Shown: in pieces, positions 1-9,168 of the stretch | Numbering within the stretch: the stretch's first letter is position 1 | Layout: each line of letters starts with the position of its first letter | Assembly (NCBI RefSeq): GCF_001279775.1 | Contig: NZ_LGDG01000276.1 | Coordinates: 1-38,762 of the forward strand | DNA from: Streptomyces sp. MMG1533 | GTDB lineage: Bacteria > Actinomycetota > Actinomycetes > Streptomycetales > Streptomycetaceae | Direction of reading: 5' to 3' | DNA: 38,762 nucleotides | Translations under genes and position numbers: made by a program | Notes under the pieces: generated by a model | Told to the model about the DNA's origin: nothing | What the model saw: only the letters and a program-made list of their open reading frames with translations | Databases searched by the model: none

Positions 1-457
1 GGTGGTGGGCGGCGTCGCGCCCTGGGGGTACCTCGCGCTGCTGCTGGGGGTGGCGTGCATGGCCGGGGACCGGTTCTTCGGGGTGACGTCCGGCTGGATA
101 AGGGACGTGGCCACGGCTCAGGCCGTCCAGCGGCGGCTTCAGGTGCTCCAGTTCGACTGGGCGTCGGAGAGCGTGCGGGAGGTGCTGGGGCCGGCGGACG
201 GGACGGCGAGCGAGGCGGCCGAGCGGTGTCTGGGGGTGCTGCGCAGGTTCTCCGAGGACGTGACGGAGCTGGTGCGGACGGAGACTGCCGACTGGATGGT
301 CGAGTTCCGGACCGGTGCGGCACCGCTCGGCATCCAGTCGGCGGGGACCGTGGGGCAGCGCACGGACTCGGGGGCTTCGCCGGGGCGGTTTCCGTTGCCC
401 CCCGGGGCGGGTGCACGGCCGAACATGCCCCGCCAGCGGCCGCCGGAGCCGCGGTGA
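1..457 (+). CDS. SLATT-domain-like membrane protein, 5'-truncated
   Basis: This is the C-terminal part of a protein whose start lies left of the window; the frame is open to the edge and ends in TGA at 455-457. The visible part begins with a hydrophobic segment (GYLALLLGVACMAG). It is followed by DRFFGVTSGWIRD, then a long amphipathic helical stretch and a proline- and glycine-rich tail. Membrane helix, then DRFFG..SGW, then a helical region is how I remember SLATT proteins. These are two-TM proteins thought to act as membrane effectors with nucleotide-sensing SMODS or SLOG partners. No such partner is visible here. The next gene is convergent and encodes a membrane-tethered binding protein. 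The family call rests on pattern memory and the first TM helix is missing, so it is moderate. Confidence 0.6.
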   Translation, partial: VVGGVAPWGYLALLLGVACMAGDRFFGVTSGWIRDVATAQAVQRRLQVLQFDWASESVREVLGPADGTASEAAERCLGVLRRFSEDVTELVRTETADWMVEFRTGAAPLGIQSAGTVGQRTDSGASPGRFPLPPGAGARPNMPRQRPPEPR

Positions 458-518
458 CCGTACGCGGTGATCGGCGTCGAACGTATTTCGCCCCCGCCGC
501 CCCTACCCGTCCCATCCC

Positions 519-598
519 CGGTGGCTGCGCCCCCGGACCCCCCAGACCCCCCTGTCGGCCCAGAACGGGCCTCGTCCTCGAACGCCGGACGGGCTGGA
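519..598. repeat. probable Streptomyces interspersed intergenic repeat
   Basis: The space between the two convergent genes holds a C-rich stretch (GGTGGCTGCGCCCCC) and then, at about 567-598, a segment containing AACGCCGGACGGGCTG. I recognise this combination as a sequence that recurs between genes in many Streptomyces genomes, usually downstream of stop codons. That is memory, not a search. It may act as a bidirectional terminator, but no clean stem with a U-tract is visible. Confidence 0.45.
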
Positions 599-601
599 GG
601 G

Positions 602-2137
602 TCAGTCCGCCGCGCAGAGCTCCAGGCCTTCCGGCGTCGAGCACGGGATGTGGCCGTGGGTGCGGATCACGTCCTGGCCGTTTCCACGGGCGAGGTAGGT
701 GAGGAAGCTGGAGGCCAGGGAGTCGGCCGGGGGTTGGCCGTAGGTGTAGGCGTACTCGATCTCGCGGTACGGGTAGGCGCTTGTGCCGTGTTCGATGGCG
801 TCCACGGAGGGGGTGTGGTCGTCGAGGCGGAGGAGGTGGAGGCCCTTGGCACGGGTGGCCGCGTTGAGTTCGCTGTAGCCGATCGCTCCGGGGAGTCGGG
901 CGACCGTTGTCAGGACCTGATCCGTGGAGTCGAGTTCACAGCGAGTGACGGGCGCCGTCGCATCGTCCTTGTGAACGCAGTCAACAGACGAATTCGCGAT
1001 TTCGCCCCGCCCCAGCACCCGTCGCTGAAACACCTGTCTCGTCCCCGAGTTGGCATCCCGGCTGACCAGGCGCACCGGGAGGTCGGGGCCGCCCAGTTCA
1101 CGCCAGTTCCTGATCTCGCCACGGTAGAGACGTCGTACGTCCTGAGTCGACAGGTTCGTCAGGCGTACGTCGTCGTTGACCACCAGCGCGAACACCGACA
1201 CCGCCACCCGGTTCTCGCGCAGCTCCGACAGGCCGCTCGGCTTGGGGCCGTCCGACAGGGCCACGACCGGCGGCGACCCCTTCGCCCCCTGGTTCGCACC
1301 GGCCGCCGCCAACTCCCGTACGCCCGCCGTCGACCCGTGCGGATCGACCTCGATGGCCGCGCCTCCGCAGTCCCCCTCGTACTTCTTCGCCACCTCCTCC
1401 AGCACCGGCGCGAACGCCGTCGAGCCGGTGAGGGTCAGCGTGCCGGTCGCGCAGCCGATCGGGGGGCGGGTGTCGTCACGGGTGACGACGATGGTCGCGA
1501 GGGTGAGGACGCTGGCGGTCAGCATGATGGTGATCAGGCGGGCCGCGCGGCTGAACAGGGGCGGCTTCTCGTCCGGAGTCGCACTGCGGTTGGGGTGGAC
1601 CTCGCCGTCGCGGATGCCGCCGCTCAGCCGTATCTCGTTGCCCACGTCGCCGCCGGACAGCATCACCAGCAGCTTGAAGTGGTCGCCGCGGTTGAGGGGG
1701 ACGCGCGGGATGCGCAGGGTGTTTCCGTCGTAGCCGAAGCCCCTGGAGGGGGTGAAGTGGTCCATGAGGTGGTCGGTGTCGGACGGCTGCGTGACCGAGA
1801 CGCCCCGGACCGTGCGGCCGGTGAACACGACGGTCAGTCCGTGGACTTCGGGGCTCGTGTAGTCGTCGCGGTCGATGCCCTGCGAGCCGTCGTTCTCCAC
1901 CCGGAGCAGCACCAGGGTCGCGTCCGACATGCCCGGCGCCTCGTCGAAGACGCCGACCCGGACGTTGGCCCGGCCCATGCGGACGTCGTCGCCTATCGGG
2001 TTGTCCATCTGGACGCGGTAGCCGATGCGTTTGCGGCGCGGAACCCGGCGTTCGTACCAGACCATGACGCCGGACGCGGCGATACCGAGCAGCGCGGTGC
2101 CCATGGCGACGACGTTCTCTGCGCTCAGCAACTCCAC
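602..2137 (-). CDS. membrane-tethered PstS-like substrate-binding protein
   Basis: This 511-residue protein starts at GTG 2137. Residues about 8-27 form a membrane helix. Residues about 35-195 form a beta-rich domain of unknown type. A second membrane helix spans about 201-219. A periplasmic-binding-protein domain of the PstS type fills 230-505, with TLTLTGSTAFAPV and HGSTAGVREL, the Gly-Ser-Thr loops that bind an oxyanion in PstS relatives. The usual lipobox is absent, so the binding domain is held outside the cell by a double membrane anchor. The beta-rich domain would then probably be cytoplasmic. No permease or ATPase genes lie beside it, so sensing is more likely than transport. The protein is about 140 residues longer than ordinary PstS. 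No strong Shine-Dalgarno precedes the GTG, so a start slightly downstream is possible. Confidence 0.7.
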   Translation of the reverse strand: MELLSAENVVAMGTALLGIAASGVMVWYERRVPRRKRIGYRVQMDNPIGDDVRMGRANVRVGVFDEAPGMSDATLVLLRVENDGSQGIDRDDYTSPEVHGLTVVFTGRTVRGVSVTQPSDTDHLMDHFTPSRGFGYDGNTLRIPRVPLNRGDHFKLLVMLSGGDVGNEIRLSGGIRDGEVHPNRSATPDEKPPLFSRAARLITIMLTASVLTLATIVVTRDDTRPPIGCATGTLTLTGSTAFAPVLEEVAKKYEGDCGGAAIEVDPHGSTAGVRELAAAGANQGAKGSPPVVALSDGPKPSGLSELRENRVAVSVFALVVNDDVRLTNLSTQDVRRLYRGEIRNWRELGGPDLPVRLVSRDANSGTRQVFQRRVLGRGEIANSSVDCVHKDDATAPVTRCELDSTDQVLTTVARLPGAIGYSELNAATRAKGLHLLRLDDHTPSVDAIEHGTSAYPYREIEYAYTYGQPPADSLASSFLTYLARGNGQDVIRTHGHIPCSTPEGLELCAAD

Positions 2138-2265
2138 CGTGGGTGCCCCCGCTACTCCCCGGAGCCGAATCGTGGGGTCACCGTACGGCTGTGCGAGCGG
2201 GAATTCCGGATTGGTCGGAGGAAGTTCGCCTGACGTTCAACGAGCATGCCGAGACGGGGCCTTGG

Positions 2266-4296
<2,031 letters not shown>

Positions 4297-4341
4297 CGTT
4301 GCGCCGCCTTCCCCCCCGCCCCGCACGTGAGCAACAGACCG

Positions 4342-4347
4342 AGGATA
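4342..4347 (-). promoter_or_regulatory. candidate -10 box of the kinase gene
   Basis: TATCCT on the minus strand, about 45 bases before the kinase start, fits the TAnnnT form of actinomycete vegetative -10 boxes. I found no convincing -35 partner. Confidence 0.3.
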
Positions 4348-4381
4348 GTGCGGCGCCACGGCGCGGTGAGCTGGGCTTTGT

Positions 4382-4843
4382 CTACGGTTCCGTAACAGGC
4401 GGGCCCACCTGTTCGAGCACCTTGGAAAGCCGTTCCAGTACCCGTACGGCGTCCGCGAGTTCGGTGTCGTCGCCGTACGCCCGGGCCAGCCGGTCGGCGA
4501 AGGCCGCGTGCCCGGGGTTGATGCGGGACACCGCCGCCCGCCCCTCCTCCGTCGGCGCCAGCAGCTTGGCGCGCCGGTGCGCGGGGTTGGGCCGGTACTC
4601 GGCCAGCCCCTTTTCCACCAGCAGATCGGCGATGCGCTGCACGCTCTGCCGGGTGATGCCCATCTCCCGCGCGATCCCGGAGACGGGCAGCGGCTCACCC
4701 AGCACCGCGCCGAGCACCTGCCACCAGGCGGCGGTGAGTCCGGCGGGCCGCGCCAACTCCTCCGCCACGGCGAGGAACTGGCCGTTCAGCCGGAAAACGC
4801 CGAGCGCGCTGCGACTGAACAGGTCCTGCCGCTCCCGGCTCAC
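4382..4843 (-). CDS. MarR family transcriptional regulator
   Basis: This 153-residue winged-helix repressor has its recognition segment at about 54-75 (ISGIAREMGITRQSVQ-like), followed by the wing residues RRAKLLAPTEEG, a standard MarR signature. Long helices at both ends would form the dimer interface. The GTG start at 4843 overlaps the TGA of the DJ-1 gene as GTGA, so the two genes are co-transcribed and probably translationally coupled, with the regulator second. MarR proteins of this layout usually repress their own operon until a phenolic or oxidant ligand binds. A cluster of palindromes in front of the operon (5478-5511) is the likely operator. The actual ligand is unknown. Confidence 0.9.
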   Translation of the reverse strand: MSRERQDLFSRSALGVFRLNGQFLAVAEELARPAGLTAAWWQVLGAVLGEPLPVSGIAREMGITRQSVQRIADLLVEKGLAEYRPNPAHRRAKLLAPTEEGRAAVSRINPGHAAFADRLARAYGDDTELADAVRVLERLSKVLEQVGPPVTEP

Positions 4844-5448
4844 TGCTGCGCCCCGGCCTTCTCCAGCACGGCGTACGCCTCGGCGTCGGAGTCGTGGAAC
4901 AGCCGGTACCAGGCGTCCAGCACCTCACCCTCGTACACCCCGAGCAGTCCGAAGATCTCGCGGGCGAAGGCGACGGGCTCGGTCGGGCCGGCGGTGATCA
5001 GGCCGCGGTCGGTGACGGCGTCCGCGTCGACGTACCGCCCGCCGCCGCCGTATCCGCTCGCCGCCAGGTAGAAGGAGACCGCGCTGGTGTGGTCGCGGTC
5101 GTCGAGCAGGCCCTCCCGCGCGAGTCCGGCGGTGGCGCCGCAGATCGCGGCGACGGGCACGCCGGAGTCCAGGAAGGCGCGGGCCTTGCGGGCGAAGGGG
5201 GCGAGGTCGTCGGTCGTGTCCCAGAGGTCGGCGCCCGGGAGGATCAGCAGGGCGCTGTCCTGCGGTCGTACGTCGTCCAGGGCCAGGGCGGGCTGGACGC
5301 GCAGACCGCCGACGGAGGTGACCGGTTCACGGGTCGGGCCGACCGTCCGGATCTCGTACCCGGCACGGGCGAGATACGCCGTCGCGTGGCCGGTTTCCCA
5401 GTCGGCATAGGTGTCGTACACGGCGAGATGCACGGGCTTGCGGCTCAT
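4840..5448 (-). CDS. DJ-1/PfpI family protein
   Basis: The 202-residue protein has the flavodoxin-like DJ-1/PfpI fold. The nucleophile-elbow cysteine is C103 in AAICGATAG. A glutamate near the N-terminus (E18, in YADWETG) sits where the family's cysteine-activating acid is found, and LLILPGADLWD is the preceding strand and turn. I chose ATG 5448 because GAGGAG lies five bases upstream; an earlier in-frame ATG (5466) would place that ribosome site inside the coding region. Family members include glyoxalase III and deglycase-type enzymes, amidases and stress sensors, and the exact reaction cannot be read from sequence. It forms a two-gene operon with the MarR regulator, which suggests a stress- or ligand-induced response. 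Confidence 0.88.
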   Translation of the reverse strand: MSRKPVHLAVYDTYADWETGHATAYLARAGYEIRTVGPTREPVTSVGGLRVQPALALDDVRPQDSALLILPGADLWDTTDDLAPFARKARAFLDSGVPVAAICGATAGLAREGLLDDRDHTSAVSFYLAASGYGGGGRYVDADAVTDRGLITAGPTEPVAFAREIFGLLGVYEGEVLDAWYRLFHDSDAEAYAVLEKAGAQQ

Positions 5449-5477
5449 GGCTGCCTCCTCGTTCACTGACCACCTGA

Positions 5478-5511
5478 TGACAACACGCTGTCATTTCGAC
5501 AGTAAGCTGTC
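5478..5511. promoter_or_regulatory. overlapping palindromes, likely MarR operator
   Basis: Three interlocking inverted repeats share half-sites. TGACA-N6-TGTCA lies at 5478-5493, CTGTC-N5-GACAG at 5488-5502 and GACAG-N4-CTGTC at 5498-5511. They lie 30-60 bases upstream of the DJ-1 start on the minus strand. On that strand TTGACA at 5513-5508 is a possible -35 box inside the cluster. This is a typical place for MarR autoregulation. The aminotransferase gene reads away on the other side, so it could also be affected. Confidence 0.6.
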
Positions 5512-5625
5512 AAGCTTCGGGGTGAGCCTCCCTTCACAAGGGGACGAACCTCCCTTCGACAACCTGTCGCGGAAACCCTCCGACCACAGACAGGACGCCG
5601 ATATCGCTTCCGCATGGCGGACACC

Positions 5626-5641
5626 TACGCTCGGGCGCATG
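5626..5641 (+). promoter_or_regulatory. candidate leaderless promoter of the aminotransferase
   Basis: TACGCT at 5626-5631 fits the TAnnnT -10 form and ends seven bases before the ATG at 5639. No purine-rich ribosome site precedes the ATG. Transcription would start at or next to the start codon. No clear -35 is seen. Confidence 0.4.
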
Positions 5642-6994
5642 ACCCCTCAGCCAAACCCCGAGGTCGGCGCCGCCGTGAAGGCCGCGGACCGTGCGCACGT
5701 GTTCCACTCCTGGTCCGCGCAGGAGCTCATCGACCCGCTCGCCGTCGCCGGCGCGGAGGGGTCGTACTTCTGGGACTACGACGGCAACCGGTACCTCGAC
5801 TTCACCAGCGGTCTCGTCTACACCAACATCGGCTACCAGCACCCCAAGGTCGTCGCCGCGATCCAGGAACAGGCCGCAATCCTGTCCACCTTCGCGCCCG
5901 CCTTCGCGCTGGAGGCCCGGTCGGAGGCGGCGCGGCTGATCGCCGAGCGGACACCCGGCGACCTGGACAAGATCTTCTTCACCAACGGCGGGGCCGACGC
6001 CGTGGAGCACGCGGTGCGCATGGCGCGGCTGCACACGGGGCGGCCGAAGGTGCTGTCGGCGTACCGCTCCTACCACGGCGGCACCCAGCAGGCGATCAAC
6101 CTCACCGGCGACCCGCGCCGCTGGGCCTCCGACGGTGCCGCGGCCGGTGTCGTGCACTTCTGGGCGCCCTTCCTGTACCGCTCCCGCTTCTACGCGGAGA
6201 CCGAGGAGCAGGAGTGCGCGCGGGCCCTTGAACACCTGGAGACGACGATCGCGTTCGAGGGGCCGGGCACGGTCGCCGCGATCATCCTGGAGACGATTCC
6301 GGGGACGGCCGGGATCATGGTGCCGCCGCCGGGCTACCTGGCGGGCGTCCGTGAGATATGCGACAAGTACGGGATCGTCTTCATCCTGGACGAGGTCATG
6401 GCCGGGTTCGGGCGGACCGGCGAATGGTTCGCGGCGGACCTGTTCGACGTCGTACCGGACCTGATGACCTTCGCGAAGGGCGTGAACTCCGGGTATGTCC
6501 CGCTCGGCGGTGTCGCCATCTCCGGGGCGATCGCGGAGACCTTCGGCAAGCGGCCGTACCCGGGCGGGCTGACGTACTCGGGGCATCCGCTGGCGTGTGC
6601 GGCGGCCGTCGCGACGATCAACGTGATGGCCGAGGAGGGGGTCGTCGAGAACGCGGCCCGGCTCGGGGCGGACGTCGTCGGGCCGGCGCTGCGGGAGCTG
6701 GCCGCGCGGCACCCGTCGGTGGGCGAGGTACGGGGCGTCGGCATGTTCTGGGCGATCGAGCTGGTGAAGAACCGGGAGACACGCGAGCCGCTGGTGCCGT
6801 ACAACGCGGCCGGTGAGGCGAACGCGCCGATGGCCGCGTTCGGCGCCGCCGTGAAGGCCGGTGGCGTGTGGCCGTTCATCAACATGAACCGGACCCATGT
6901 GGTGCCGCCGTGCAACGCGAGTGAGGCGGAGCTGAAGGAAGGGCTGGCGGCGCTGGACACGGCGCTGTCGGCGGCGGACGAGTTCACGCGGTAG
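5639..6994 (+). CDS. class III PLP-dependent aminotransferase (omega-amino acid type)
   Basis: This 451-residue enzyme has the fold-type I class III signature. The glycine-rich cofactor segment is TNGGADAVEHA (about 115-125), YRSYHGGT lies around 142-149, the cofactor-ring aspartate is D251 in ILDEVMAGFGRTG, and the Schiff-base lysine is K280 in FAKGVNSGYVPLGG. Length and motifs match enzymes that move an amino group from an omega-amino acid, amine or taurine-like donor to pyruvate or a similar acceptor. The donor cannot be assigned. The GntR gene just downstream on the same strand is the likely regulator. The start at 5639 matches the family's N-terminus and the leaderless promoter spacing. 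The end of the gene has been copied in a 20-bp tandem duplication. Confidence 0.88.
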   Translation: MTPQPNPEVGAAVKAADRAHVFHSWSAQELIDPLAVAGAEGSYFWDYDGNRYLDFTSGLVYTNIGYQHPKVVAAIQEQAAILSTFAPAFALEARSEAARLIAERTPGDLDKIFFTNGGADAVEHAVRMARLHTGRPKVLSAYRSYHGGTQQAINLTGDPRRWASDGAAAGVVHFWAPFLYRSRFYAETEEQECARALEHLETTIAFEGPGTVAAIILETIPGTAGIMVPPPGYLAGVREICDKYGIVFILDEVMAGFGRTGEWFAADLFDVVPDLMTFAKGVNSGYVPLGGVAISGAIAETFGKRPYPGGLTYSGHPLACAAAVATINVMAEEGVVENAARLGADVVGPALRELAARHPSVGEVRGVGMFWAIELVKNRETREPLVPYNAAGEANAPMAAFGAAVKAGGVWPFINMNRTHVVPPCNASEAELKEGLAALDTALSAADEFTR

Positions 6995-7014
6995 CGGACG
7001 AGTTCGCGCGGTAA
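6975..7014 (+). repeat. 20-bp tandem duplication across a stop codon
   Basis: The sequence CGGACGAGTTC-(A/G)-CGCGGTA-(G/A) occurs twice head to tail, at 6975-6994 and 6995-7014. It duplicates the last codons and stop of the aminotransferase, and each copy ends in its own stop triplet (TAG, then TAA). Two bases differ between copies. Confidence 0.85.
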
Positions 7015-7093
7015 TCGCACGCCGCAGGCTCCGCCCCGACCGTGAGGCCGGGCGTCACCGGGCGAAAACCCCCTCGCGAACTCGAACGCGTAA

Positions 7094-7129
7094 GGTGGCG
7101 TGCTCGTAGACATATACGTGCACGCCACC
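7094..7129. promoter_or_regulatory. 36-bp near-perfect palindrome before the GntR gene
   Basis: Fifteen-base arms (GGTGGCGTGCTCGTA and TACGTGCACGCCACC) flank a six-base centre, with a single mismatch between arms. The inner part, CGTA-N6-TACG, resembles the GT...AC half-sites of GntR operators. The outer ten bases are perfectly complementary. The site lies 28 bases before the GntR start and 100 bases after the aminotransferase stop. An autoregulatory operator is the simplest reading; a hairpin in the mRNA leader is the alternative. Confidence 0.6.
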
Positions 7130-7156
7130 CGATCGCGACGAGGAGACGCCCCGACG

Positions 7157-7858
7157 ATGCCCGGCCGTAGCGGCAACGGCGCCGTGACCCGCAACACCCT
7201 GCGGCAGCAGATCGCCGACGCGCTTCGCGACGAGGTGCTGGCCGGGCGGCTCCAGCCGGGGCAGGAATTCACGGTGAAGGAGATCGCCGAGCAGTACGGC
7301 GTCTCCGCGACGCCCGTGCGCGAGGCGCTGGTCGATCTCTCCGCGCAGGGGCTCCTCGAGGCCGACCAGCACCGGGGCTTCCGTGTGCACGAGTACTCGT
7401 TCGAGGACTTCCGGGGCATCATCGAGGCCCGCAGCCTGGTCATCGACGGGATGTTCCAGGCGCTCGACAGCGGCCACCAGGGCTACCAGGAGCTCGACGA
7501 CCCCCGTACGGCCGCCGCCGTGGCGGGCGTACGCCGCCGCGGCGAGGAGGCGCAGCGCGCCGCCGCCGCCGGTGACCTCACCGTCCTGATCGGCTACGAC
7601 CTGCGCTTCTGGCGCGAGCTGAGCAATCTGTTCGGCAACCCCTATCTCGGCGACTTCCTGCACCGGCTGCGCGTGCAGTCCTGGGTCTGCACGGTCCAGC
7701 ACCTGCGCCGGCTGTCCGACCTGCGCGGCCACCTGTGGTCCGGCCACACCGAACTGGTGGACGCCCTGGCCGAGCACGACACCAAGAGCGCCCGCTCGAT
7801 CGTCGCCGCGTACAACGCGGACGCGCTCTCCCTGATCGAACGCCTCGCCGCCGGGTGA
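7157..7858 (+). CDS. GntR family transcriptional regulator (FadR/FCD subfamily)
   Basis: This 233-residue regulator has an N-terminal winged helix (about 10-78) with the GntR signature: LRQQIADALRDEVLAGRLQPG, then FTVKEIAEQYGVSATPVREA, then LVDLSAQGLLEADQHRGFRV. An all-helical effector-binding domain of the FCD type fills about 85-230, and its histidines may hold a metal that helps bind a carboxylate ligand. I chose ATG 7157 because AGGAGA lies about ten bases upstream; a GTG at 7100 would start inside the palindrome. The position directly downstream of the aminotransferase, with the palindrome between them, suggests control of that gene and of itself by an amino acid or organic acid. Confidence 0.9.
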   Translation: MPGRSGNGAVTRNTLRQQIADALRDEVLAGRLQPGQEFTVKEIAEQYGVSATPVREALVDLSAQGLLEADQHRGFRVHEYSFEDFRGIIEARSLVIDGMFQALDSGHQGYQELDDPRTAAAVAGVRRRGEEAQRAAAAGDLTVLIGYDLRFWRELSNLFGNPYLGDFLHRLRVQSWVCTVQHLRRLSDLRGHLWSGHTELVDALAEHDTKSARSIVAAYNADALSLIERLAAG

Positions 7859-7979
7859 GAGGGGCGGGCACGGGTATGGGACCTGCACGACCGCAGCGCA
7901 CTTCGCGCCGCACCGACTACCCTGCCCTGACCACCCTGTGACAACCACCGTGCGCTGCGAGTATCCGAGGAGCTGACCT

Positions 7980-8630
7980 TTGGCCTGTGACCTGTGGCTG
8001 GTGCCGCTCGTAGACGTGTTGTGCCACACCCCGGACAATCCGTTCGCCGAGGAACTCGCGCAATACAACAAGGTGCTCGCCGAGGCCGGGCTTCCGCCGG
8101 TACCGGTGTACCAGTACATGCCGGGGCTCTCCGGCGAGGTCGCCCCGGTGGCCGGGTTCGACTACGACGCGCTGCACTTCCTGCGCCGCGCCTATCTGCT
8201 CCAGGTGTGCGGGCTGCCGGTGACGCCGGTGGACGAACTGGGCGGCGACTACGAGCAGTTGCTGGAGATGTTCGAGGCGACGGCTCAGCAGTCCCACCTC
8301 GTGTGGCACTACGACCACGCGGGCGCGTACGTCCCGGTGGACTTCCCGCACCCGCTGTCCAACGACGAACTCCTCGCGGGCGGAGGCCCGTTGGGCTCGT
8401 CCCAGACGCTGCTGCGGGAACTGGAGTACGTGGCACCGTCACTCGGCATCGACCCGGCCAACCCGCCGACGCCCCCTCAAGCGCCGCTCGCGCCCACGGA
8501 GTTGGAGGAACCGGCCGTACCGCCGCCTTACGACCCCAGTCCCTTCGCCCGTGAACGGCACGTCTGGCTCGGCCTGCACGCGGCGGCGACGCGGAGTCTG
8601 GCGCAGGGGTCGATGATCATCTTCAGCTGA
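7980..8630 (+). CDS. conserved hypothetical protein
   Basis: The 216-residue product starts at TTG 7980, well placed seven bases after GAGGAG (7967-7972). I do not recognise the family. The first 150 residues look like a compact cytoplasmic domain rich in Leu, Tyr, His and acidic residues (DLWLVPLVDVLCH, HLVWHYDHAGAYVPVDF). A proline-rich linker (about 155-190) and a short closing segment that ends SLAQGSMIIFS follow. There is no signal peptide or membrane helix. TACCCT at 7918-7923 could be its -10 box. The gene ends four bases before the stop of the next, convergent gene. Possible roles cannot be inferred from the neighbours. Confidence 0.75.
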   Translation: MACDLWLVPLVDVLCHTPDNPFAEELAQYNKVLAEAGLPPVPVYQYMPGLSGEVAPVAGFDYDALHFLRRAYLLQVCGLPVTPVDELGGDYEQLLEMFEATAQQSHLVWHYDHAGAYVPVDFPHPLSNDELLAGGGPLGSSQTLLRELEYVAPSLGIDPANPPTPPQAPLAPTELEEPAVPPPYDPSPFARERHVWLGLHAAATRSLAQGSMIIFS

Positions 8631-8633
8631 GGG

Positions 8634-8927
8634 TCAGCGCCCCAGCTGGGAGAGGCCCTTCTGTACGTCCTCGAGGTTCATCACCGGGGTGTAGGAGACC
8701 TCGGCACCCAGGTTGAGGAAGAACGGCTCGCTGATCACCGGCATCTGGGAGCTGTCCTGCATGTCGAAGACGAGGAAAGCGGTGCGCTTGCCGTGGTCGG
8801 CGGTGAAGTAGGCCGCCTCCGGCTTGATCTGCTCCACCGACTCCTGGATCAGTTTCGCCAGCGTGCCGTTCCTGATGGCCTCGTTCGCCTTCTCCGTGTC
8901 CATGGACGCCTTGAGCAGTACGCGCAT
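8634..8927 (-). CDS. small conserved hypothetical protein, possible ferredoxin-like fold
   Basis: The 97-residue product starts at ATG 8927, with GGTGAG about four bases upstream. The pattern is a beta strand (MRVLLKASM), a long helix (EKANEAIRNGTLAKLIQES), two strands (AAYFTADHG, TAFLVFDM), a helix and a final strand (AEVSYTPVMN). This reads like a dimeric alpha/beta-barrel (ferredoxin-like) domain, similar in outline to small monooxygenase-like or DUF3303-type proteins. That fold call is my inference. There are no cysteines. It is cytoplasmic and stands alone, convergent with the preceding gene. Confidence 0.72.
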   Translation of the reverse strand: MRVLLKASMDTEKANEAIRNGTLAKLIQESVEQIKPEAAYFTADHGKRTAFLVFDMQDSSQMPVISEPFFLNLGAEVSYTPVMNLEDVQKGLSQLGR

Positions 8928-9119
8928 CGCACTCACCTTCTTCTGGTCGACACACTCGGAGGTCCGATCCCAGGATATGCCGGTACGCGGCTTTTCTCCC
9001 TGGATGCTCGACGGCAGTCGGCGTACCGGTACGGGCGATGACGCGACGACCGCCGAGGCATGCCTGCCCGCCGGGCGCGGAGGCGGTCCACGGCGACGCG
9101 GACGGGGGGAGAGAGAGCC

Positions 9120-9146
9120 GTGGCCCGCCATGCCGGCGCGGGCCAC
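9120..9146 (-). terminator. hairpin terminator after the 5'-nucleotidase gene
   Basis: A perfect nine-base stem, GTGGCCCGC against GCGGGCCAC, encloses a nine-base loop and lies 23 bases past the nucleotidase stop. There is no T-run, which is common for terminators in high-G+C genomes. Confidence 0.6.
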
Positions 9147-9168
9147 GTCCTCCGGGCCCGGGGCCGCC

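Noticed and set aside
467..2233. Long open frame on the plus strand opposite the PstS-like gene
   Set aside because: It is an antisense frame typical of high-G+C DNA; its product is arginine- and valine-rich low complexity, while the minus-strand product has clear domains.
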